The notes under the pieces: generated by a model
The model's input: only the letters and a program-made list of their open reading frames with translations
The model's database searches: none
What the model was told of the DNA's origin: nothing
Shown: positions 8,988 through 15,190 of the stretch, piece after piece
Numbering within the stretch: the stretch's first letter is position 1
Layout of the letters: every line of letters starts with the position of its first letter
Assembly (NCBI RefSeq): GCF_022603395.1
Contig: NZ_JAIBKA010000005.1
Span: 1-64,000 of the forward strand
DNA length: 64,000 bases
Origin: Desulfoferrobacter suflitae
Lineage (GTDB): Bacteria > Desulfobacterota > Syntrophobacteria > Syntrophobacterales > Syntrophobacteraceae
Direction of reading: 5' to 3'
Program-made: the position numbers and the translations under genes

Positions 8988-9740
8988 ATGGAAAAAATCC
9001 TTGTCAAACTCGCACGCTATTTTGAAAATCATTGGCGAATTGCAGTTCTCGACTTCAAAAAAGGACTCTGGTGCGTTGCCCCGATCTCCTCCAATATCGC
9101 CTACCTCAAGGCACAGAACCTCAACGGCCGCCACATCCTCATGCAGCCGCTGCACTCTTCCCATTACCTGCTCGCCGACGATCTCACCTGGCCCCTCGTC
9201 TGCCGTCATCATCGCTACCCGCAGGGACGATGGAAACCCGGCCGCATGGTGGTTGAGACCTCACCCCACAACTTCCAGGTGTGGATTCACTCCCATACAC
9301 CTCTTGCGCTTCAAGATAAACGCTACTGGCTAAAGATACTTCGCAGCGACCCCGCAGCCGATCCCGCCAACCGCTTCGGCAGATGTCCCGGCTTCTGCAA
9401 CCCAAAACAAAAATACCGCAGCCAAAAGGGACAATATCCTCTCTCCAAACTCATCTGGATCGATTGGCAAACTGAGGCCATCATACCGGCTATAACACCT
9501 CAAGATTCATCCAGATCCCGCATAATCCCTTTTCCCTTTACCCCAGTGGGGGGTGTGTGCCATCAATCCACTATTTGCCGAAAACAATTTGACTGCGGCG
9601 ACGAGTCAAGAACCGATTTCTCTTATGCCCTGGCTCTGCTTCGCCGAGGACTTAGTGCCTGTCACGAAATAAACTTTACACTCTTTCTTGCCATGATATA
9701 CTGCTGTCATGGAGAAAGAACTGATCAAAAAACGATTTGA
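8988..9740 (+). pseudogene. RepB-type DNA primase-like protein, truncated by IS
   Basis: The frame starts at ATG 8988. Native sequence ends at 9654 (about residue 222), where the ISAzo13 left end begins; the last residues are read from IS sequence. Features fit the RepB/archaeo-eukaryotic-like primase family: LLADDLTWPLV (acidic pair), VVETSPHNFQVWIHS (the TSPxNxQxW signature), DPAADPANRFGRCPGFCNPKQKY (RxPGFxNxK), and finally DESRTDFSYALALLRRG. Such primases act in plasmid or phage replication. Finding one as cargo or a component of a TniAB-like transposon is unusual. The C-terminus is lost. Confidence 0.65.
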
Positions 9741-10929
9741 ATTTCTGGCTCCACTGCTCAACGAGAGGCAGCTGCGACTCTACGTGGCTGCCGAGGCGCT
9801 GGTTCTTGGCCGTGGAGGCATCTCCGTGACGTCTCAAGCGACAGGGATCTCGCGGCCAACGATCACTATGGGGTGCAAAGAGCTTCTTGATGAAACGACA
9901 AAGGAGGCTTCTGCGAAGTCCTCTGCGGTGCGTGTGCGCAAGAAAGGCGGAGGACGAAAGCGTACCATCGAAGTTGACGAGACACTTCGAAGTGACTTGG
10001 AAGGACTCATTGAACCCGTCACAAGAGGAGATCCCGAATCGCCATTGCGATGGACGGCTAAGAGTGTGCGTAATCTTTCCGATGAATTGAAGAAAATGGG
10101 ACATAAGACCAGTCACCGGATGGTTGCCGAGCTCCTTCCCGCGATGGACTATAGTCTGCAGGCGAACCGAAAGACCGCTGAAGGAGGCAAGCATCCGGAC
10201 CGGAATGCCCAGTTTGAGCACATTCACGGGAAGGTCAAGGAGTTTCAGTCTTGTAACCAGCCTGTTATTTCGGTGGACACAAAGAAGAAGGAACGTGTGG
10301 GTGACTTCAAGAACGGTGGACGGGAGCTCCGACCAAAGGGCAACCCGGAAAAAGTCCGCGTCTACGATTTTGAGATCCCCGAACTTGGAAAAGTGGCCCC
10401 CTACGGGATTTACGACCAGACCCGCAATACCGGATGGGTCAATGTCGGAACCGACCATGACACTGCAACGTTTGCCGTGGAAAGCATCCGCAAGTGGTGG
10501 ATTACCATGGGACGGGAAGCTTATCCGAAGGCGGCTCGCCTTCTGATTACCGCTGATGGTGGCGGCAGCAACGGGGCGAGAGTTCGACTCTGGAAGATCG
10601 AGTTGCAGAAGTTCGCCAACGAAACTGGTCTTGTCATATCGGTTTGCCATTTCCCACCGGGCACCAGCAAGTGGAACAAGATCGAGCATCGACTCTTTTC
10701 CTTCATCAGTCAGAATTGGCGGGGTAAACCTCTTGTGAGTCATGAAGTGATCGTCAACCTCATTGCTTCAACGAAGACCCGCACAGGCCTGACAGTCAAG
10801 TGCGAGCTCGATACCAATAAGTATCCCAAAGGAATTAAGGTTTCGGACAAGGAGTTGCGCCAGGTCAACATCGTCCGTGACGAATTCCATGGCGAGTGGA
10901 ACTATGCTATACGCCCACAATCCGCATAA
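9709..10929 (+). CDS. ISAzo13-family transposase
   Basis: A 406-residue DDE transposase, full length for the family. It starts at ATG 9709, 54 bp inside the left terminus. The N-terminal region is an HTH (ISVTSQATGISRPTITMG). The likely catalytic residues are D190 (ISVDTKKKE), D282 (ITADGGGSNG) and E325 (KWNKIEHRLFS), the conserved ISAzo13 signatures. The gene is intact and the IS could be active. It lies inside the primase gene of the older transposon. Confidence 0.93.
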   Translation: MEKELIKKRFEFLAPLLNERQLRLYVAAEALVLGRGGISVTSQATGISRPTITMGCKELLDETTKEASAKSSAVRVRKKGGGRKRTIEVDETLRSDLEGLIEPVTRGDPESPLRWTAKSVRNLSDELKKMGHKTSHRMVAELLPAMDYSLQANRKTAEGGKHPDRNAQFEHIHGKVKEFQSCNQPVISVDTKKKERVGDFKNGGRELRPKGNPEKVRVYDFEIPELGKVAPYGIYDQTRNTGWVNVGTDHDTATFAVESIRKWWITMGREAYPKAARLLITADGGGSNGARVRLWKIELQKFANETGLVISVCHFPPGTSKWNKIEHRLFSFISQNWRGKPLVSHEVIVNLIASTKTRTGLTVKCELDTNKYPKGIKVSDKELRQVNIVRDEFHGEWNYAIRPQSA

Positions 10930-11580
10930 ACTGTAAATGTTATTTTGTGACACGCACAAAGGGCAACCCGGAAAAAGTCCGCGTCTACGATTTTGAGATC
11001 CCCGAACTTGGAAAAGTGGCCCCCTACGGGATTTACGACCAGACCCGCAATACCGGATGGGTCAATGTCGGAACCGACCATGACACTGCAACGTTTGCCG
11101 TGGAAAGCATCCGCAAGTGGTGGATTACCATGGGACGGGAAGCTTATCCGAAGGCGGCTCGCCTTCTGATTACCGCTGATGGTGGCGGCAGCAACGGGGC
11201 GAGAGTTCGACTCTGGAAGATCGAGTTGCAGAAGTTCGCCAACGAAACTGGTCTTGTCATATCGGTTTGCCATTTCCCACCGGGCACCAGCAAGTGGAAC
11301 AAGATCGAGCATCGACTCTTTTCCTTCATCAGTCAGAATTGGCGGGGTAAACCTCTTGTGAGTCATGAAGTGATCGTCAACCTCATTGCTTCAACGAAGA
11401 CCCGCACAGGCCTGACAGTCAAGTGCGAGCTCGATACCAATAAGTATCCCAAAGGAATTAAGGTTTCGGACAAGGAGTTGCGCCAGGTCAACATCGTCCG
11501 TGACGAATTCCATGGCGAGTGGAACTATGCTATACGCCCACAATCCGCATAAACTGTAAATGTTATTTTGTGACACGCAC
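10335..11580. repeat. 623-bp perfect tandem duplication
   Basis: Positions 10335-10957 and 10958-11580 read the same throughout by eye, at an offset of 623 bp. The unit spans the IS transposase 3' end and the right terminal repeat. The absence of visible differences implies a very recent event or ongoing homogenisation. Confidence 0.9.
10896..11552 (+). pseudogene. Duplicated C-terminal part of the ISAzo13 transposase
   Basis: The open frame reads through the first IS right terminus (residues about 1-21, from terminal-repeat DNA) and then repeats the last 197 residues of the transposase exactly (from KGNPEKVRVYDF to IRPQSA). It retains the second aspartate and glutamate but lacks the HTH and the first aspartate, so it is not an active transposase. 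It might act as a dominant-negative inhibitor if expressed. Confidence 0.85.
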
Positions 11581-12012
11581 ATAGTCTTCGAAAGGACGCG
11601 AACTTTTGGTCGAATAGAGCCGCCAATGTGAGCCATCCGTCAATATCCCCCAATTGAGCTTGCGTTTGCGCAGTTGAGCGATCAGTTTGGCGGGGAAAAA
11701 ACGTCCTACGGAAGTATCGTCTATGTCAGCGCCCGGTTCAATGAGGTAAAGGACGGCGATGGAGTCCGAAAAACCCCAATCTTCATACAACGGATAGACA
11801 CCGGGAATGTCAGACTTTGCGGGAGGGACAAATTCCAGATAGCCCAGAGCCTGCTTCAAGAAAGTATCCCAGAGGCTGGACAGACTTTCGGTGTTGCGAG
11901 ACTGCCAGGTCTGAGCCAGGGTGGCCATGCGGCTTTTAGCGGCATCATCCAGTTGAATTTCCTGCTTCAGGCTCTCGATAAAAAGCGTGCTGAAAAGACC
12001 GTTATTTTTCAT
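11563..12012 (-). pseudogene. PglX-like methylase, N-terminal part of split gene
   Basis: The true gene sequence spans 12012 to 11582; the last few codons and stop come from the IS end. The residues include FLKQALGYLEFVPP and end with LTDGSHWRLYSTKSSRPFEDY, the pre-methylase region common in Eco57I/PglX-type enzymes (a ...RLY....L..Y... stretch). The next native residues, VKKTLL, are found at 5908 downward. The ATG overlaps the stop of the BrxF-like gene (ATGA), so the two were translationally coupled. Joined to the part at 2365-5908 it makes a 1,324-residue protein, a normal PglX size. Confidence 0.85.
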
Positions 12013-12476
12013 GAGATGGCAAAGGTCTCCTTTTGATCGACCGCAAACGGGTATTGGCTATGGCGTCTAAATTGGTAACCGGCAATGGCTTTGTCGTATT
12101 GCATGACAAACAGCAAAGCCGGTTTCTGATTCGAGGTTTCCAGGCGCCGCGCAAATTCCTGCGCTGCATGCGACTGTCCGCTCCAGGTAGCCTTGAGGAA
12201 TTCCACCCCGGAAACAATCAAAACCGGCGACTTGCTTCCGTTCTTTAGAAAGTCAAACAGCTTGGACACTGAAAATTCGGCCATTCTGCCGCTAAGATTG
12301 GGGTCCGCTGCAAATAACTCCAACAGATCCAAATGTTGTGAACCAGTCAACCCCGCCAGCTTCCCGGCCCACTCTTTTTGCCCCCCATAATCGTGCGAAA
12401 GCACTACACACGCGCGCCCCCTCGGCCGGGACTTTAGATCATTCACCAGCTCGATCACATCAATGACTTCGTCCAC
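12009..12476 (-). CDS. BrxF-like small protein with degenerate P-loop fold
   Basis: A 155-residue protein whose strand pattern resembles a small P-loop ATPase: strand ACVVLSH, then DYGGQKEW where a Walker A should be, a PVLIVSGVEF strand at the Walker B position, and ALLFVMQYDKA. The GxxxxGK[ST] signature is absent, so ATP binding is doubtful. Size and position directly before a PglX-type methylase recall BrxF of type 3 BREX, but identity is not certain. It is translationally coupled to the methylase through an ATGA overlap. It could instead be a new small partner protein. Confidence 0.45.
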   Translation of the reverse strand: MDEVIDVIELVNDLKSRPRGRACVVLSHDYGGQKEWAGKLAGLTGSQHLDLLELFAADPNLSGRMAEFSVSKLFDFLKNGSKSPVLIVSGVEFLKATWSGQSHAAQEFARRLETSNQKPALLFVMQYDKAIAGYQFRRHSQYPFAVDQKETFAIS

Positions 12477-12510
12477 TTGTCACGTCCTCTGCAACTCTCT
12501 CTATAGTTCA

Positions 12511-12808
12511 TCTCCCCCCTCACCCCGACCCTCTCCCCCCAAAGGGTGGAGAGGGAGACCGTACCGGAGCTTACTTCAACAACATTGCCCCCCCAGGGGG
12601 AGAGGGAACCTTTAATTCACCGGCATTGACCTCTCCCCCCCGGGGCGAGAGGAATGGTTCCCTTTCCCTCAGGGGAGAAGGAGTTCTCGACAAAGCTCCC
12701 AGTTCGACCTACAGGTGGAAGCCACTGTGGGTCTAGGTCCCCGTTTCCTCCCAGAGCTGGCGTCTCCAGGTTCCCTCTCCCTCAGGGAGAGGGTTAGGGT
12801 GAGGGGAG
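12511..12808. repeat. Hairpin repeat array upstream of the BrxF-like gene
   Basis: The stretch between the BrxF-like gene and the DUF559 gene consists of several degenerate copies of the CCCTCTCCC/GGGAGAGGG hairpin family. It opens with CCCCTCACCCCGACCCTCTCC and closes with a perfect hairpin, CCCTCTCCCTCAGGGAGAGGG, near 12773-12793, continuing to GTTAGGGTGAGGGG inside the end of DUF559. Middle copies are diverged (for example GCCCCCCCAGGGGGAGAGGG). No other gene is seen here. Confidence 0.8.
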
Positions 12809-13135
12809 ATCAGACTCCAACATGCCACGAATAACCGTCAGCACCGCTTCTATTTCACCGAGAACTTGATTATTCCAAAACCGTACAACCTTAAATCCAT
12901 TTGACTCCAGATACTTCGTGCGAGCTTCGTCCTTCTCCACCTGCACACTGTGCTGCCCGCCGTCGAGCTCCACAATGAGCCCACATTCAAGACAGACGAA
13001 ATCGGCAACGAATGGACCGATCGGATGCTGTCGTCTGAATTTGCGGCCTGCCAACTGGCGATTCCGCAGATGGCGCCAGAGCAGTTTTTCGGCATCCGTT
13101 TGATTCTTCCTCAGGGCTCTGGCTTTTTCCTTCAT
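12794..13135 (-). CDS. DUF559 (Vsr/restriction-endonuclease fold) protein
   Basis: A 113-residue protein with the DUF559 signature: RALRKNQTDAEKLLWRHLRN, FRRQHPIGPFVADFVC, and IVELDGGQH near residues 55-75, then FKVVRFWNNQVL. D and E/Q-H residues in ADFV and ELDGGQH form the PD-(D/E)XK-like Vsr site. Proteins of this type are widespread, mobile, and of unknown substrate. The gene is bounded by hairpin repeats on both sides (12773-12808 and 13139-13173), and its last residues are encoded by the repeat. It separates two defence genes that would otherwise be neighbours. Confidence 0.82.
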   Translation of the reverse strand: MKEKARALRKNQTDAEKLLWRHLRNRQLAGRKFRRQHPIGPFVADFVCLECGLIVELDGGQHSVQVEKDEARTKYLESNGFKVVRFWNNQVLGEIEAVLTVIRGMLESDLPSP

Positions 13136-13138
13136 GTT

Positions 13139-13173
13139 TTCCCCTCACCCCGACCCTCTCCCTGAGGGAGAGG
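13139..13173. repeat. Hairpin repeat upstream of DUF559
   Basis: A single clean copy, CCCTCACCCCGACCCTCTCC followed by CTGAGGGAGAGGG, begins directly after the DUF559 start codon region. Together with the copy at 12773-12808 it brackets the DUF559 gene. Confidence 0.85.
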
Positions 13174-13258
13174 GAGAAAAGCTCTCTTTGTGCGGAGCTT
13201 CCGCGTCCTACCCGCTGGGTCACCGGTTAGAAGGCTCCGGGGTAAAGCTGCATAAATG

Positions 13259-14803
13259 TCAGAGCTGCTCCCGGGGAGATCGTCCTTCAAAGTGCGCCAG
13301 AAGCAGTTCATGCACAGACAAAGACGGCTTGATCCGAATTTGATCCAGGTTATGAGTCGTTTCGTAGCGCAGAAAGCCCCGCTCATGGAGGCCCTCAATG
13401 AGATTTCTGAAAGTGCTGATGTCTAACCCAAACAGCAGTGCCGGGGACCCGGGTGATTCCGCCAGTTCAGAAACCTGAAACAAATTCGACCGCCTTTGTT
13501 CGCAAAAATCATAAATCATCGCGCTCAGCACCAGCGGCTCGAGTGCTGGATAGCGCCGCAGGTAAATCACCTCCTCCGGACCATAATGGAGGAGGTCGAG
13601 TTTCCGAAAGTTTCGCTCAAAATAGGCATCCGCAACAAACCGAACTTCTTTTTGCAGATGTTTCTTGAGCGTGGCTTCCGTGTACTGCCCGGCCAGATCA
13701 CTCCGCAGGCGGTCTGTCCAATCTTTCATGGTCAACGGCGAGTCTTTAATTAACAGACGATTGAATACTTCAAACCACACCAGATTGGAGAAAGACCCGG
13801 CGCCCGCATAATGACACCACTCAAGGGTTCCTTTCTTTTCAATGAAGATGTCATGCTCGGCAATGAGCTGGCCGATTGGTGTCAAGATCTGAGTCGCAGG
13901 CTGAATGAGCCCCATAGCGGAGCCCATGCTTACCAGGCTGGCGATCTGCCGAACAGCCAGTCCGGTTTCTTCATGCAAGTCTTCACGGGAGACCTTCTTA
14001 AGCTCTTTGTGTTCAAGCAAAAAATTGAGAACTCGAGCCAGTTGATCGAATTCCAGCATGTAGCTATTGGCAAGCTGCAGCTTGCGCTTCGTCTGGCCTT
14101 GCTGCAAAGGTTTCCGCGGCGCCCACATGGTAGTTTGCAGCGGCTGGGAATCCCTCGAAGCCCGCCGTCCAGCATCCCCCTCTCCCCTGAGGGAGAGGGT
14201 CGGGGTGAGGGAGTCATCACTCACATCAGGATCATCTATGGGTTCGGGCCTGTGCGCAGATAACGGCTGGCGAACATCTTCGGGCTGACTCTCTGATAAG
14301 AAATCGCCCAGGTCTTCAGGTGAAGGCTCTTTCTTTGGTTCATGTGAAGAATCCGACAAATCTTCAGCCTCGCCCTGGGCATCGCCGGCCATTGCGCTGA
14401 CAGGTCCTTCCTCCCTCATCAAAATGGAACACTCATCTGAAGCGGTGACTGAATTCGGAAGGGGAGAAGTAGATTCAACATCAGGTGGACTTTCTGAAGA
14501 TGGATGCTCGGTAACAGTCAGCTTTGATTGAGAGCGCAGAAGATCTATGACCTTCAGGAGAGCTACCGTCGCCTCACCAACTCTTTCAACTCGCCCAAGA
14601 TCTTTCGCGGAAGCGGCAAGCACTGAGGAGAGATCTCCAAACTTGTTGAGCAGATCCTTAGCAACGGGCTCTACATCCTTGTAGGGCAAAGTATTGACCA
14701 GAAGAAGTTCAAGGGTGACTCTGTCCGATCGCGATCCAGGTTCATCATTAATGAAATCCCGCCTCATTTGTTGATACGGTGATTTCTTGTTAGAGTCCGC
14801 CAT
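13259..14803 (-). CDS. RadC-N helix-hairpin-helix plus DUF4007-like protein
   Basis: A 514-residue protein in three parts. Residues about 12-92 match the N-terminal helix-hairpin-helix region of RadC/UPF0758 proteins (LELLLVNTLPYKDVEPVAKDLL, FGDLSSVLAASAKDL). Residues 95-235 form an acidic, low-complexity linker. Residues 240-514 look like DUF4007: a winged-helix-like start, ILTPIGQLI, a WFEVFNRLL segment, TLKKHLQKEVRFVADAYF, and a final HELLLAHFEG. DUF4007 proteins accompany phosphorothioation and BREX-like systems. The catalytic JAB domain of RadC is missing. A hairpin repeat inserted in frame encodes residues about 198-210. It is probably a DNA-binding subunit of the defence complex; this is inferred. 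Confidence 0.55.
   Translation of the reverse strand: MADSNKKSPYQQMRRDFINDEPGSRSDRVTLELLLVNTLPYKDVEPVAKDLLNKFGDLSSVLAASAKDLGRVERVGEATVALLKVIDLLRSQSKLTVTEHPSSESPPDVESTSPLPNSVTASDECSILMREEGPVSAMAGDAQGEAEDLSDSSHEPKKEPSPEDLGDFLSESQPEDVRQPLSAHRPEPIDDPDVSDDSLTPTLSLRGEGDAGRRASRDSQPLQTTMWAPRKPLQQGQTKRKLQLANSYMLEFDQLARVLNFLLEHKELKKVSREDLHEETGLAVRQIASLVSMGSAMGLIQPATQILTPIGQLIAEHDIFIEKKGTLEWCHYAGAGSFSNLVWFEVFNRLLIKDSPLTMKDWTDRLRSDLAGQYTEATLKKHLQKEVRFVADAYFERNFRKLDLLHYGPEEVIYLRRYPALEPLVLSAMIYDFCEQRRSNLFQVSELAESPGSPALLFGLDISTFRNLIEGLHERGFLRYETTHNLDQIRIKPSLSVHELLLAHFEGRSPREQL
14178..14213. repeat. Hairpin repeat inside a coding region
   Basis: A clean copy of the hairpin family (CCCTCTCCCCTGAGGGAGAGGG and a GGGGTGAGGG tail) lies within the gene at 13259-14803 and keeps its frame. 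It adds residues reading approximately SLTPTLSLRGEGDAG to the linker. Confidence 0.85.
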
Positions 14804-14892
14804 ATAATTTATCTAATGCTCCGTTTTTTGATTCATTGGTCTTCCAAGCGAATAACCGAACCATCCCAGCATACAGCAAAAATCCTGGGGCG

Positions 14893-15054
14893 TCATTGCC
14901 GCCCTGCATCGGCATGGGGCATGCGCTGTTTCGAAAGATGACTCAAAAACTGGGGAAGATATTTTTCGCGCAATGTCTCAACGTCTTTGCGAGATCTGGC
15001 ACGCACCGTCAGTTCAGAATCTCCCGGTTTCTGAACGGCGCTAAAAAAATCCAA
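14893..15054 (-). pseudogene. Possible small gene remnant
   Basis: On the minus strand a short frame (about 53 residues from a TTG at 15054) reads DFFSAVQKPGDSELTVRARS then RKDVETLREKYLPQFLSHL and stops at 14893. It has protein-like composition (VRARSRKDVETLREKYLP) but no convincing start codon or ribosome-binding site, and it stops early. It may be what is left of a small gene between the regulator and the DUF4007-like gene, or a genuine short protein with an unusual start. I recognise no family firmly. Confidence 0.3.
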
Positions 15055-15190
15055 AATTGGTAATGAGCCACATGTGACGTCCTCACGATTGGTTTTTCCT
15101 GCGTATCAACCCGAAAAATCTTCTCGGCATTTACTGCCGAAATCTTTAATAGCCACTTTCAAGGCGATCTCACAGCAAGGGTTATGCCGG

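Larger units (their letters stand above)
5909..11581. mobile_element. Composite insertion in the methylase gene (TniAB-like transposon plus ISAzo13-family IS)
   Basis: The 5,673-bp block separates codons of the PglX-like gene. CACA is present at both edges (5905-5908 and 11578-11581), but three of the right-hand bases belong to the IS terminus, so a true target duplication is not proven. Contents in order: a left end with inverted repeats, a zinc-ribbon protein, a DDE transposase, an AAA ATPase, a small ORF, a primase truncated at 9654, and an ISAzo13-type IS whose right end abuts the methylase. The right end of the first transposon is not visible, implying loss when the IS arrived. Confidence 0.85.
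9655..11581 (+). mobile_element. ISAzo13-family insertion sequence with duplicated right part
   Basis: The left terminus begins GTGCCTGTCACGAAATAA at 9655. The right terminus, read on the minus strand, begins GTGCGTGTCACAAAATAA and occurs twice, ending at 10957 and 11580. These are imperfect terminal inverted repeats of roughly 25 bp. The single gene encodes an ISAzo13-type transposase. The last 623 bp of the IS, including the right repeat, are repeated in tandem. No clear matching target duplication flanks the IS itself (CTTA on the left, ATAG on the right). Confidence 0.85.

Noticed and set aside
9676-10743. 355-codon minus-strand open frame in the ISAzo13 element
   Set aside because: It is the mirror of the transposase gene; the plus-strand frame has the DDE signatures.
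5905-11581. CACA at both insertion borders as a target-site duplication
   Set aside because: Three of the four right-hand bases form the IS terminus, so the match may be chance. I report it only as a boundary fact, not as proof.
12009-12476. Calling this gene canonical BrxF
   Set aside because: The Walker A motif and the characteristic BrxF C-terminal pattern are not present; only size, position and strand layout agree, so I call it BrxF-like.
14804-15190. Sigma-54 promoter for the defence genes on the minus strand
   Set aside because: I searched for GG-N10-GC with TGGCA/TTGC context; only a weak match (GGGCGG...ACGC) was present, not enough to call.
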